Shown piece after piece: positions 25,080-36,399 of a stretch of 64,000 nucleotides of DNA. A program made the position numbers and the translations under genes. The stretch is from NCBI GenBank assembly GCA_005406025.1, contig BGZK01000185.1, positions 186,001-250,000 on the forward strand, written 5' to 3'. Origin of the DNA: Eumeta japonica (Eukaryota > Arthropoda > Insecta > Lepidoptera > Psychidae). The notes under the pieces were generated by a model. That model was not told the DNA's origin. It ran no database searches and saw only the letters and a list, made by a program, of their open reading frames with translations. Within the stretch, counting starts at the first letter, position 1, and every line of letters begins with the position of its first letter.

Positions 25080-25450
25080 CAGTAGCTCGAATGCAGGCCG
25101 ATCAAGCTCTCAAGTTTAATAGCGCGTAGCGAGAATTCAATAAGATTTTATAGCGCAATTAAAGCGCTTTAACAATTTAATTTATCTCGTGTAATAACAC
25201 TCGAGTAATGGCCCAACACTTAACACCAACTTTGCTAATAAAGCGGGAGCTATAAATAAATAAGGGTCAATGCGAAAAATAGTTATGTAAAGAAAGTTGG
25301 GGACAAGAATCCCCGATTCGCGAAATTATCGGAGTTCGTAGCTTTTGTCCTCAGATGAGCACGAGCGGAATTATCAGCGGACCGCCCGCGAAATATCGCT
25401 TTAGTTGAAGCGATATTGTCGCTTCAACGGACCGGTGTAATGTAACACGG
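25080..25450. promoter_or_regulatory. Candidate regulatory block ending in overlapping hairpins
   Basis: Less AT-rich than the flanks, with TTTTATAGCGCAATTAAAGC, GCTAATAAAGCGGGAGC, CTATAAATAAATAAGG and GAATCCCCGATTCGCG. At its right end two mutually exclusive inverted repeats overlap (25392-25417 and 25404-25428). The cores TTTATAG and CAATTAAA resemble posterior Hox/Caudal-type sites. No open frame of interest. Function is inference. Confidence 0.35.
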
Positions 25451-26171
25451 ACGATGTAATATAACAATGTAGTTACACACCGGTGAACACATTCCGGGAC
25501 TAAGTAGCTATCTCTGGCATCACTTTGAGACGCCGTGATTGCTCATGCGCACAATGTAACTACAATATAAAAAGAGGCATGGACGACGATTTTTAAAAGT
25601 CCTACAGAGTCAGGGATTGCTTCTGCGTTTTAATACTTTTTATAATTCACCTTAGTTATTACTTTATTCCTATTTGCGATTTTACTTTATTACTTATTAA
25701 CCGCTATAACGGTGTGTACGTAATTAGTATGACTGATTTCCATTCCAATACAAACCTCATTCCAAATAACTTCAATCATATAAGCGTAATTAACTTTTAA
25801 TATAAACTAAGTTCCAGATCAATAAATGCCTAAAAATTATTAGTGCTATCTGTTTTGTTACAAATAGAAGTAAACTATCCCATATCATATTGTCAAGGGA
25901 ATTTTCAAATTCCATCTCATAGATGTTATTTTTACGTCACAAGAACAACCTATATTTCCTAATTTCATTTATCGTTTTAGGTCTTATCATTTTAGTTGTA
26001 AATTGATACATCATAGAATAAGGCAAAATTATAATTAATGACGGTTCACTGCTTGTTTGTGCTCAAGCTTCTATAAAGCTATTTTTTTCATGTTTACTTC
26101 CCGTAAAATATTATTCACCCTATTTCAATATGTAACTATGATGTCAGGGTACATTTCAAATATGCTTTGTA

Positions 26172-27202
26172 GTTTTTAGGGTTCCGTACCTCAAAAGGAA
26201 AAAACGGAACCCTTATAGGATCACTTTGTTGTCCGTCTGTCCGTCCGTCCGTCCGTCTGTCAAGACCCTTTTTCTCAGGAACGCGTGGAGGTATGAAGCT
26301 GAAATTTATATCAATTACTCAGGTCTACTGTCCCTTGAAGCTGTGAAAAAATCAAACTTCTAAGCCAACGCAATCAAAAGATACAGCCGTTTATGCCGCA
26401 AATTTTCGACACTTGCAAGGGAATCAAAACCTACAGGGTGCTTCCCGTGAACTCAGAATCTTGAAATTTGGTACGAAGCAACGTCTTATAGCATAGATAA
26501 AGGAAAAATTACGAAAACCATAAATTTAAAGTTACATCACATAATATATTTTTTTTTTTTTTAATAATTTTAAACTTACTACCCATTTCCTCATAAACGC
26601 GTAGAGGTATTAAATTGATATTCATACCAAATACTCAAGTCTATAATACCTTTAAGCTGTAACAAAATCAAACTTCTATGTCAACGCAATCAAAAGAAAC
26701 AGCAATTTAAGCTGCATATTTTGAAACTCGCAAGTACTCGCAAGGGAATCAAAACCTAAAGGGTACTTCCAGTCGACCTAGAATCTTGAAATTTGGCATG
26801 AAGCAACGTTTTATAGCACACATAAAGGAAAAATTCCGAAAACCTTAAATTTTTAGTTACATTACAAAATATATATTTTTAATAAATATAAACTTATTAC
26901 TTTTTCCTCATGAACGCGTAGAGCTATCAAGTTGAAATTCATATCAAATACTTAGATCTAATTGCCTTTAACCCGTGAAAAAAAAAAAATTCTAAGTCAA
27001 CGCAAAAACGCAAAACGCAAAAGTACAACCATTGATACCGCATATTTTGAAACTCGCAACTACACGCAAGGGAATTAAAACCTAAAGACCACTTCCCGTT
27101 GACATAGAATCTCGAAATTTGGTAAAACGAACTTTGTAAACCTTGCAGGTTTGTACGGAACCCTCGGTGCGCGAGTCCGACTCGCACTTGGCCGGTTTTT
27201 TT
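26172..27202 (+). repeat. GGTTCCGTA-type dispersed repeat with three internal tandem units
   Basis: Opens with AGGGTTCCGTACCTC, AACGGAACCCTTATAGG and a GTCCGTCC tetranucleotide run. Three tandem units follow, each starting CTCAGGAACGCGT or similar (ACGCGT at 26281, 26597 and 26914, spacing 316 and 317); the third is cut short. The element closes with TACGGAACCCTCGG, GCGAGTCCGACTCGCAC and TTGGCCGG. GGGTTCCGTAC at the start is inverted at the end, so the ends are partly palindromic. Widespread in lepidopteran genomes as I remember it. Non-coding; non-autonomous mobility is inference. Confidence 0.85.
26231..26261. repeat. (GTCC)n/(GTCT)n tetranucleotide run in the repeat head
   Basis: Seven to eight tetranucleotide units at the usual position for this repeat family; the inverted fragment at 150-232 has the matching GGAC units. 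Confidence 0.85.
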
Positions 27203-27236
27203 ACTGAGGCTCATACTTTTTCTAAATAATAATGAA

Positions 27237-27287
27237 AACGAGAATTTGATGTAATGGTATATTATACCATTACATCAAATTCTCGTT
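27237..27287. repeat. Perfect 25-base palindrome with a 1-base centre
   Basis: Left arm 27237-27261, centre T at 27262, right arm 27263-27287. The arms match at all 25 positions. It lies 35 bases past the end of the repeat at 26172-27202. Confidence 0.95.
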
Positions 27288-29749
27288 ATCATGTTTATCT
27301 TCCATATCAAGTTAACCTTAAATTAAAGTATTCGATTTATAGTTCATATCTTAAATAGATTCCGATCTAATTGAAAAACATAGTTCCAAAATTCTATAAA
27401 TAAATGTAGCATAAAAAAATATCATTAGCTACAGGAATTCACTTTAATGCTTAGAAAGTTAAAATTGTTTATATAATTTAATGTAAGCTAAATTTAAATA
27501 TAGTGGCCAGTCAATGGATTAACTTCGGATTAGAAAGTACTCATTGGAAAAGTAGCCACAATTAGCTACTGTCACTTAAACAATTTTATAACTTACCCAA
27601 CAAACTAAAACACATACTTCTTGTTTACGAACTTCCAAGAATTTAAAATACGTTGTAAGACTCAATGATTTCTTTGGCGTTCTACAACTCTTAAAACACC
27701 CAATCGTTTTTATATGGTTTCTTCTACGGCAAGAAATAATTATAAAGGTGTTAACTAAATCAAGGCCATACATGAAGTTCGCGTTCATATCGAATTTACT
27801 TTAAAAATAAGTACCTATGAAATTTTTATGAGCGAATATATTTTTTTATGACCAGTAAGTACTAAACGCAGTCAATAAATTATCAGAATGGGCGAGATAA
27901 TCCCCTGGTATATATATGGAAAAACTTCAGTTGTTGCGAAAGAAATAAAAATGAAAACAGTGTATTAACTCTGAACACGGCTCAAGTATTCAAAGATTTA
28001 TTCGAACATTTTCAAACTGACTAATGCGGTCGGAGGGAAATTTGCTCCTTGTTTTTTAAAATGTTTTTAGATACGTTAAAGACCATTTAATTCCCTTATT
28101 ATTTTAAATTTGATCTAATTCGTTTGTAAAATCATCTATAAAATTTAAATTTTAGTTTCAGAGGTATTGAAAGAGGAAAGAGTAGTAATGACGTCATGGT
28201 TTTGCATGTATATAAATCAGGTAGATCAGTTTTTTGTTCTAATATACGTTAGCTGCACATAACGAAGAGATAATATAATAATACAAGCAAATCAACGACA
28301 GAATATTCGCACACAAATACTACACTTTTCCTTTTTAACTATACACGTATAGTTGTGAATTTTCTTCCGTAATCGATTGATATCAAATATTTCGCAAAGA
28401 GCATAACGAAATTGCAGCGTCATCTAGGGGCAATCTTTGCTGTTTTTTCGTGACTGTAGTTCATATAACGAGGAATAAGCGACACCGGTTGACCGCTTTC
28501 TGCCTAGTGCTTCTTTTGACGTGACAACGTCTTAAATTAGGTTGCGGCTGGGAGTCACTTATGAAAAAGTGTAACGCTCGGTAACGTAACGATGAGTCAC
28601 CGAACGAGAGAGAGGCCCGCCGAATGCCTTGCGTCTCTCTCCCACTCAACTATGATCGGTCTGCCGCGCGCGCAGCACTAGAGAATTAGTGCATAGCTTG
28701 CAAATGTATTGCAAGTTATTGTATGTATATTTGTATATAAATACGTATGTATGTGTAAAGGTAAAAATAAAATTTTGTTAATATGAAATTCAGTGCGAGA
28801 TTCTTTGTATAAATTAATGTTTTAAATATAATTCTTTGTATAAATAAATGTTTTAAATTGTTACTATTATTTCATCCTTCTTCCTACTATACGAATGAAT
28901 ATTCACATTAAAATGATTTTACCATTCAAAGTCGTTGTCACGTAAAACTTTCGCCCGTATACCGACTTTACAGGCAACCAAATTTTTTAGTCCCATGTTC
29001 ATATACACACCGTTCGTCCTCAAGGTGTGGATATTTAGTGATACCTACAAAAATGTCAAATGGAACAAATAAACAAGGCATTTTCTTTCAACCACTGTTT
29101 TTTAACAGTATGTTAAAATTTTATAACACTTTACACAGTAGAATTCACTACGCAAGCTTTTTGCAAGCCAAAACCTAGTCAAACCTACCGTCATTAAAGC
29201 AAATTTATACCGAACAGTAATTATTCATGAATTTTTCTTTTTAATCTAAACTCTAAATGATGAAAACTTTTTTGAAAAATGTTTCTAGAATCACTTATTG
29301 GTTATTGGTAACAGTAATGTTCAAAAAAGGGTCAACTTTAATAATGCTCCAGGATAATAATCGCAAGCAGGACTATGATTAGAATCGAGAGCGTGAGTGG
29401 GACTGATTTATAATAAGAAATAAAAATGTGCGGGTTTTCCCGGAATAATTACATTGGAATCGAATTGAGGGCAACACCGAGATGAAGTCTAAATTGAAAA
29501 CAAAAGCAAGAGCAGATCAGAATACAGCGCGACACAAAGGTCACGCTCGTCAGCGTTGTCGGTCGACGTGAAACATGAAAGAATTTATTGGATGTCGACG
29601 CGGGTGGAGCCGCAAGCGAAAGCTGTTCATGCAATAAAGTAATACATAATTCAATATTAAAATAATGCATAGAATAGAACATCAAAAAATAAAGTATATA
29701 TTCGTTTACAGCTCGATTTACAAAATAATAAAAATCATAGCCGCAATCC
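27288..29749. other. AT-rich non-coding stretch
   Basis: No gene seen. 28187-28230 has a TGACGTCA palindrome and, 19 bases on, TATATAAATCAGG with GATCAGTTTTT, an arrangement that could be a promoter but is followed by no open frame. 28450-28680 is a GC-richer patch (GACAACGTC, CACCGAACGAGAGAGAGG, CCGCGCGCGCAGCAC). 29370-29410 has GAATCGAGAGCGTGAGTGGG, a trace of the minisatellite family. Confidence 0.4.
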
Positions 29750-30054
29750 AAACTTTATTTTCCCCGATCCGGGACACTAGACCCGCCGCTCCGAGGTGTT
29801 GTCTAACCACGAAAGTGGCCCCGAACTTAATCAAACTTGTAACAATTCTATCAGTATCCGAGTATCGCTCGGTTAAATTTCCAGTTATAAAAGCCGGCGT
29901 CCGGGAGCTGCGGAAAAATCGTGAGCGAAGTTTTCGTATCAAACACACATACGGCCGCCTCCGACGCGGCGCGCGAGCGCCGGCGGTCGGAACTTCGTCC
30001 GCGGCCCGGCGGCCGGCGCGGAATCTTTGTTTTCTCGCTGAGTAATGACTCCTG
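29750..30054. promoter_or_regulatory. GC-rich island, candidate regulatory block
   Basis: Very CpG-rich core at 29950-30025 (GGCGCGCGAGCGCCGGCGG, CGGCCCGGCGGCCGGCGCGG). Frames are open on both strands (126 codons plus, 125 minus) because GC-rich DNA lacks stops. The translations are Arg/Ala-rich without domains and there is no start context. A SINE abuts its right edge. Confidence 0.35.
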
Positions 30055-30190
30055 CGAGCGGCGGTGGCTCGGTGGTCAAGCGCACTGCCTGCCAACCGAG
30101 AGGTAGTAGGTTCGATCCTGAATGCGGGCGAACTTTAGGACTCAATAAAACTACAAAAATACATTTGAATATGAATGATGGTCTGAAATT
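30055..30190 (+). mobile_element. tRNA-derived SINE
   Basis: Box A is TGGCTCGGTGGTC at 30065-30077 and box B GGTTCGATCCT at 30109-30119, at normal tRNA spacing. The head is otherwise not a foldable tRNA with proper acceptor ends, and an AT-rich tail follows. Transcription by RNA polymerase III is expected for the family. Confidence 0.65.
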
Positions 30191-30397
30191 CTCGCGTTTA
30201 TGTATTTAATTTTATTAATCTAACCATATTTAATTTGATATGAGGGTTTAATATGCCAGGCAAAAATGGCGGCAAGAACAGTGGCTTCTGATAAAGCGGA
30301 AACGGTTTTAAGTGTCATTATAATATATAAAAGCTCCTAAAATAGTTGTTTGTACATTTTGTGATAATGTTCACATTATCTGTTATAATTTGTGATC

Positions 30398-30840
30398 ATG
30401 AAGGAAACTTCAACTAATATAGAAAAGGATAATACGTGAGCAAATTCTTAGTAGTGGCTCCGGAACACCACGAGGAAGACTTAACTTTAGAAACGTATTT
30501 CAATTTGCTAGGTGAAAATCCATTAAAAAAATATTAAAAGATGTACGAAAAGGAACAACTAAAGAATAGTTTGAGTTTGTTGAATAGTCGCATTCTACGT
30601 AACGACACTATTGGAAATGACGAGGACAATAGCGCGGATTTAGTAAACGCTAAAGCGGAGATAGAATTTCTTAGAGATTTAAACGCTGAATAAAAAGGAG
30701 AAAAAACTAAATCACTAAAAGAATTATTAGAAAAGACTAAAATTCAAGAACAGCTAACTCCCTTCAGTTATGCCGAACTTACAAAATTCAAGAATATCTA
30801 AAGAACGCCGAATCAGCATCCACTAAAGGAGTTTTAGGTT
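30398..30840 (+). pseudogene. Possible retroelement ORF1/gag-like relic
   Basis: In shifting plus frames: ILSSGSGTPRGRLNF, then KDVRKGTTKE, then a Lys/Glu/Leu-rich stretch (NAKAEIEFLRDLNAE, SLKELLEKTKIQEQ) and TPFSYAEL. The charged heptad-like part would form a coiled coil, as in ORF1 or gag proteins of insect retroelements. At least four stops interrupt it. No zinc knuckle is seen, so the family is uncertain. Confidence 0.4.
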
Positions 30841-31010
30841 AATTAAAATTATACGATACGCTCTACGCTTCGGAAACGCTTTAAGCCGTTTATGTGGTAC
30901 GTCGCCGTCGCGTCGGTGACGGCGTTGAGGGCCTCAAATAGAACCTCCCTCGTCGAAGTGAGCGCCCCTCTACCTGAATAAAAAGATTGTGGGAGAGTAG
31001 GCGTTCAGCT
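30841..31010. other. GC-richer tail after the ORF1-like relic
   Basis: CGTCGCCGTCGCGTCGGTGACGGCGT contains an inverted GTCGCCGTC/GACGGCG pair, followed by GTTGAGGGCCTC and ACCTGAATAAAAAG. It may be the 3' region of the same dead element. A faintly similar block (GCCGTCGCGTGCGGCC, TCGTTGAGGGGGCGC) lies at 40255-40340. Confidence 0.35.
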
Positions 31011-32585
31011 GTAGGGTGAATAAAATCTGATATGACATGACTGCGCGAACGCGGTCTAGGACCGCATGTTCGAATTTAGAATATCGGAATAAATAATGCA
31101 AGGAATTAATTTAAAACGATTGATATACCTTAGTTCTTATGTGTCAAAATTGCTGTCGCTCACAATCGCTTTTATGTAAATACAAAATATGCCAATAGTA
31201 TACGTCCAGATACATTTGTCATTAGTGTGTAAATATGTATATGTATATATACAATAATTTATATTTTAAGAAAATTATTCATTTCATTAAAATTAGACAT
31301 AGGAAAGTGAATTATAAATTATAAAACAATACTAAATGTAAAACATTTATAGTGCCGTGAGGCGCGCGGTCGCACCTAAAGTTGCTTGCATAATTAGTTT
31401 GTTAGAAAGAGACTAACGCACACACAGAGAAGGAGACAGAAAAAGAGAATTGAATGGAGTAGCCATGACGGTTTTTCGTTACAAGGTGATTTCTAACAAT
31501 TCGCATCTCGCGCAACCAGCGTTAAAAAAACTAAATACTAAAAATGACAAACAGAAACATTTAAAATCCCAGTATTAATCTTACATGACAATAATAAAAA
31601 AAATACGTGACATTGTTTCACTACAACTGTTTAGTAAATTATTTAATTCTACAGTCCCGAGAGATAGATTTGCAAAGTTGTTGTCGATGTTATTCACTCC
31701 TTACTTAATCCTTTTTTGAACACATTACCTTGTAGACGTAAATGAGATTAGCCCGACAGTACATGTATCTGCAAATCCTCCCGGCTGCGTGAGGGATGAC
31801 TCGACACATCTGGGGGGTGATCCTCCGCTCATGTGACTTAATGTCATGTGTGACAAACGGAAAATTGACGAATAGGTAGTTGACAAAAACAGTAATCTGT
31901 ATTGTTAGATACCTCATGCATAACTACCGTTCGTATGAGATATCCAGGTGTATGAATCACTGTTTCCGTTAGATATTTTTCGTCAATATCACATGGGACA
32001 TTGAATCACATAACCCGAGAATCACCCCCTGCGGTATTGAATACGTTAACGCGTGCTAAAATATTAAAGAGAAAGCTAATATAAGGGACAACCGTACATT
32101 TCCAAAAGAGTAATTTAAAATTGTAATAATACTAATCGTATTTGTTTATTATAGAACTTCCCTTATTATCACTCCGAAAACGAATTACTAAGGTCGTACC
32201 AAATTAAATTCAAGAGAAATATTGAATTGCCACCAAAATCGGAGAACCAATTTTGCTAAGTAGTCTTCATTTCCAAATCCAGTAGTTATTTTAATTGATT
32301 CCGTACATAAAACTGTGCAATTATCTACTTTCAGTACAGCTATATATTATAATTTTAATTTTATGGTAGTAAATGTTTTAAATAGGAACCTCATAAAATT
32401 TGATTTTTCTTACTGTATGTATTTTGTAATATATACAATAAAAAAAATCATTGTATTGTTTATATTACTAAAAACCAATGTAATTAAAATTGTCTTCTGT
32501 GTGTGCTTAATTCATAGAACCGATTAGGGGTGTAATTTTAGTGATATGCTGTACGCATGCCCGACAAACTTTCTAAAATAAAACT
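31011..32585. other. AT-rich non-coding stretch
   Basis: No gene seen. 31350-31520 is slightly GC-richer with CACACACAGAGAAGG and GCATCTCGCGCAACC. Frames at 31705-31917 and 32315-32527 lack protein features. Confidence 0.45.
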
Positions 32586-33000
32586 TTGTATCCGGTGTCA
32601 TCCGCGCATTTGTACTATTCAACCGATCTAATTAACCGATTGTAAAAAATCTTTCACTAATAGATATTTGTACTATTTCTAAGTAAGTTAGGCTGCTAAC
32701 ATTTACCCCGGGTTCATCCATTGCTTTATATACCTAACTCGATTTTAATAATTCTTTAACTTTTAGAAAGCTATTCTATCTCCAAGTAATATATACAGCT
32801 TATATTTTATTTTGATTTTAGCATTTGCTCCCGGCTTTATTCAAATAGGAACTGGTAACGGAACCAGAATTGAAAGCGTGACGGGAAGCGAAATCGAGGA
32901 AGGTACCAGAATCAGAATCGAAAACGGGACCAGGACCGAAATTAAGGGACTGAGTCCGAAAACGAATGCGGAGACGGGATCAAAACCAAGAGTGTGACCG
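32586..33000 (+). repeat. Minisatellite-type dispersed repeat, copy 3
   Basis: A 5' module (TTAACCGATTGTAAAAAATC, TTTCACTAATAG, CTAAGTAAGTTAGGCTG), repeated again in altered form at 32750-32790. Then TTTTATTTTGATTTTAGCA, TTGCTCCCGGCTTTATTCAA and an array of GGAACC-AGAATTGAAAGC type units to 33000. Copies 4 and 5 share the same order. Open in two opposite frames only through the 6-base period (Gly-Thr-x-Ile-Glu patterns). Confidence 0.7.
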
Positions 33001-33089
33001 AGATGTTTCATGTTTCGTGTGTTATACCTACTAGGGTTTATCTCTGACTTGGATGGTCCTAGTCCTCTGATTTGGACCATATATTTGTA

Positions 33090-33445
33090 TTATTAAACCG
33101 AACTACAATACCGATTCTAAAAGTTCATTTCCTCGCATAGAAAGCTATATCTACTATTTTCAAGTAATATTCCCTATCTTTATTCTGATGTTAGCACCCG
33201 GTTTCTGTTCAAGCCCCGGAGCTGTGACTGGTAGCGAAATTGCAATTGAAAGCGGGACGGAAAACAAAATTGAGAACAGAACCAGGATCAAAACCAAAAG
33301 CTGGACAGCAACCGAAATTGGGAACGGGATTAGGGTCGAAAATGGGTGTGGGGACGGGGTTAGGACCAAAATGTGACTGGGATCGGAATAAAAAACGAGA
33401 CCGCGATTGAAACTGACATCGATCGATACAAAAGAAGAAAAAATT
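33090..33445 (+). repeat. Minisatellite-type dispersed repeat, copy 4
   Basis: ACCGATTCTAAAAGTTC, AGAAAGCTATATCTAC, TTTCAAGTAATATTCCC, TTTATTCTGATGTTAGCACC, CGGTTTCTGTTCAAG and TGTGACTGGTAGCGAAATTG, then degenerate GGGACGG-AAAACAAAATTGAG units to 33445. The modules match copies 3 and 5. Four overlapping open frames here are by-products. Confidence 0.7.
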
Positions 33446-35125
33446 CAAACATGCCACCTACAACAAAGCGTAGGTCAACTTCTGCCAACCCAGCTAGGAA
33501 AATAATACATATTATGATTAAAATATAGTAGTCGACACCTCTATTTACTATCAATAATGCATTAATCTAATATATTTAAATAATCTTTAGTTTTGTACAG
33601 TCTGTAGTCGTGTTATACTACAATACCCCTGGGCGACCGAGCTCTATTCGTATCATGAGATTAGCTAATACTTACATCTATTTTATAACTAACGTATTTT
33701 TTAAAAGGTAAGTTTAAAAAGCAAACATAATAGTAATAGTATACTATATCGCTGTATATGTATAGATATCACAGTTCGTAGAAAACCAAAACATATCCAT
33801 TAGAAACAAAGTAACTTTATCATTTCCATTCCACTACAATCTATTTGTTTATTTATTTCTATTTTATATTTAAATCGTTAAATAAAGCATTTAGAATTAA
33901 AATATAACCTAAAGTAACACGCTAGATAACATACTATATAAATAAGTAAAAAGCTTTGGTTATGATTTGAAATTTTTTGGCCCATTCCTAAAATAATTCA
34001 ATAGCGAGCTACCTGATGTCGCTGTATACCGTAAATACAAGGACAATAAAGCTGTGCTTACTCGAGAAACACATATATAGAAGCGATATTATATCCCAGC
34101 TGAAACATTGCTATATCAATTTATCGCCACCTTTCAATCTCATCGAAGAAATCTCTGGAGCTCTTCAAAAAAACGTGATTACAAACATACATTACATGGA
34201 CAACGTTATCAGTGGACAGTGTGGGAAAGCTATTTACGAAAATCAATGATAGTATTAAATTGGTTAAATCCCGACTCATTTGAAAGATTATATCTCGCCT
34301 CATATATTCTATATCTATATTATCCATAAGTTATAACTGTATAACGGTTATTTTTGTAAATATTGTAGGTAACCTCCATTGTAACTTCAGCCACTGGGAA
34401 ACGTAGTTCTACCTACCTAATTTTTAATACATTTTTTTTGCGCACATAATTTTCTTAATTATTATTCTGTATTAGAATGAATAATACGTATGAGTGTGTA
34501 ATGGAAACGTCGGTTTTAATTTTTTTCTGTCCCTCGTGTAGTCGACAGCACAACGAGAGTAAAATTGCAGATAAAAAATTATCATAAGAGAAGTCCTTTG
34601 AAAACGTATTACTGTTTTCGATACCTGTGCATGGCGTATTTTAAACCGACAATCCGCTAATACACGTTCAAGTACCTAAAAAAACCATGATTCCTATCTA
34701 TCACTTCGTAAAGGTCACTTAAAATCTCCATGGCATGGATTACTGCCAAAGGAAGTCTAAAATACGCCAATATCATATAATCGCAAATATTGAGTCCTAA
34801 CAGTATCCTTTAACCTCGTATTACAATCATAGAAACCTGAAAACTGTTTTATTCTTATTACTATCTCTAATTACGATAAATATTTGTCAATTAATTTTGA
34901 TTTTATTATTTTCTATCCCTCCTTGTGTAGCACATACCCAGCAATGTATGGAGCCATATTTTTGAACCTCTTTTTCGAACGGCAAACAGGGCTGACTATC
35001 CACAAAAGGCTGCGGGGTCGATGGTCAACTCTACCGATACCTCTCGAGGCGTCTGGTCAGAAATCAAGGGCTCACTCGGACACGAGTAATTCACTGGTGT
35101 AATAAAAAGCCCACCGATCACGGAG
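33446..35125. other. AT-rich non-coding stretch
   Basis: No gene seen. Overlapping frames at 34016-34329 on both strands have no protein features. GCGTATTTTAAAC (34632) and AAAATACGCC (34759) form a loose inverted pair. Confidence 0.4.
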
Positions 35126-35129
35126 CTCA

Positions 35130-35465
35130 TCAGGGCGCGCGCCGGCCGGGCCGCGCGTCCGCCGCCGGCGCGACTCGGCGAGGCCTTTTTTTACTTAATC
35201 CTCTAATATCAGCGCCGCGAATTGGCCCATAAAACAGTTTCCTTCCGTAATGAGAAAGGCCACACTATCGCCGGGCGGTATTTTACGGCTCGTGAACGCG
35301 GAACGAAGAAAGGCAGCCTTTGTAAGGATCGCGGGATATGTCATAAATTATATTAATGGGCGTCTGCATTGTGTATTTACGGAGTAAACCATGATTTACG
35401 GACCCATCCGGGTTGTTTACGCGTGACGCGCTCGTTTGCGAGTCCGTGCGAATTTGAAAATTTGG
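35130..35465. promoter_or_regulatory. Strong GC-rich island, candidate regulatory block
   Basis: Core GCGCGCGCCGGCCGGGCCGCG (35132-35152) and CGCCGCCGGCGCGAC, then CTAATATCAGCGCCGCG, GGCCCATAAAACAG, CGGTATTTTACGGC, GTCATAAATTATATTAATGG, CGTGACGCGCTCG. Several sites of the CATAAA/TTTAC type, used by posterior Hox and Caudal proteins, lie between GC-rich blocks. No coding signal beyond a chance minus frame (35283-35489). One of the two best regulatory candidates in the window, by inference from composition and motifs. Confidence 0.45.
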
Positions 35466-35769
35466 CCTATTTTTTTTTAAGAAACACATCGAGTCAGAAT
35501 GATGTGTGAAATGGTATCGGCTTACATATTTAAAATGTAAACGTTTCTAGCTAAATGGAGCATTGTAATTTTGTAATAAGCCATATAAATTTAATAAAAT
35601 AAAGAAAATTTGAGTCAAGGCACAGACGTAAAATATTTTATAGAAGTTTCATGAGATTTTATTAAATATCTATATTAATATATGAATATGTAGTTTCTCT
35701 GTGTATATAAAATTTTTTTGTCAAATTTCGTGATAAGTATACATTTTATGACTCATTGACCCCAATTTT

Positions 35770-36245
35770 TTTTAATTAATATCTGTCTGTCTAGCTGTAT
35801 GTTTTTATGACATAAAGACGGTATGACCGATATTAATAAAAATTGGTATAAAACAAGAAAACGTAATTTTCGATATAACATTGTCCAGATTTATCCAGGA
35901 TAATCTTCGAAACAGCTAAACAAATTTTTATATTTTTTTGAATAGATGTACATATAATGTATGTTTCTATGTATCTATATTCTAGAATAATAATTAGGGT
36001 GCTTTTTTAATTTTTTACTTATCCTAAATTATAAAACTGTGCAAAGGATATTTTTTATATTAGGTGCGTCATTAAATACATACATAGTCGCCATGACGCC
36101 CCTATTCTGTACATATCGTTCTTAACTTTTTGCTCTGACTACAGACAGACAGATCGATAAGTGTCAGTTTCTTTGCTGGTCTACGCTAATCCCTGAAAAG
36201 ACTGAATGGATTGTAACTTAATTTTACATAGGGATAGGCTATTTT
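35770..36245. repeat. Degenerate relic related to the GTCTGTCTGTATG repeats
   Basis: CTGTCTGTCTAGCTGTATG, ATGACCGATATTAATAAAAA and TTGGTATAAAAC, then, further right, AATCCCTGAAAAGACTGAAT with TTACATAGGGATAGGC. These resemble the blocks in the 12.77-13.64 kb array and in common lepidopteran repeats whose middle reads CCGATTTTGATGAAATTTGG. Boundaries uncertain. Confidence 0.4.
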
Positions 36246-36399
36246 TAATGAGTGGTACATTTAATCTTCGATTTCTTCGCGTGCGTAAAGCATTCATCCG
36301 ATTTATATGAAATGGGCGATATGTTTTGTACGTGCGAACGAGCGATTTTCTGAAAAAAAATATAGATTAAAAATTAAACAGAAAAATTAAAACCGAAAT

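Noticed and set aside
26225..26262. Possible CRISPR-like or operator array from the GTCC repeats
   Set aside because: It is a simple tetranucleotide run that belongs to the head of a dispersed eukaryotic repeat; no spacers, and the window is not prokaryotic.
28187..28240. TGACGTCA followed by a TATA-like box and a TCAGT-like initiator
   Set aside because: The spacing of the TATA-like box to the initiator is too short and no transcript-like open frame follows; noted only as a weak possibility.
30065..30130. Possible functional tRNA gene
   Set aside because: Box A and box B are present, but the acceptor and anticodon stems do not pair properly and an AT-rich SINE-like tail follows.
29665..30145. 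Overlapping 61-126 codon frames on both strands
   Set aside because: GC-rich DNA lacks stops, so both strands are open. The translations are Arg/Ala-rich with no motif, and a SINE starts inside them.
32812..33457. Gly-Thr-x-Ile-Glu repeat 'proteins' in several frames
   Set aside because: Same minisatellite family; the period-6 array creates dipeptide repeats on both strands.
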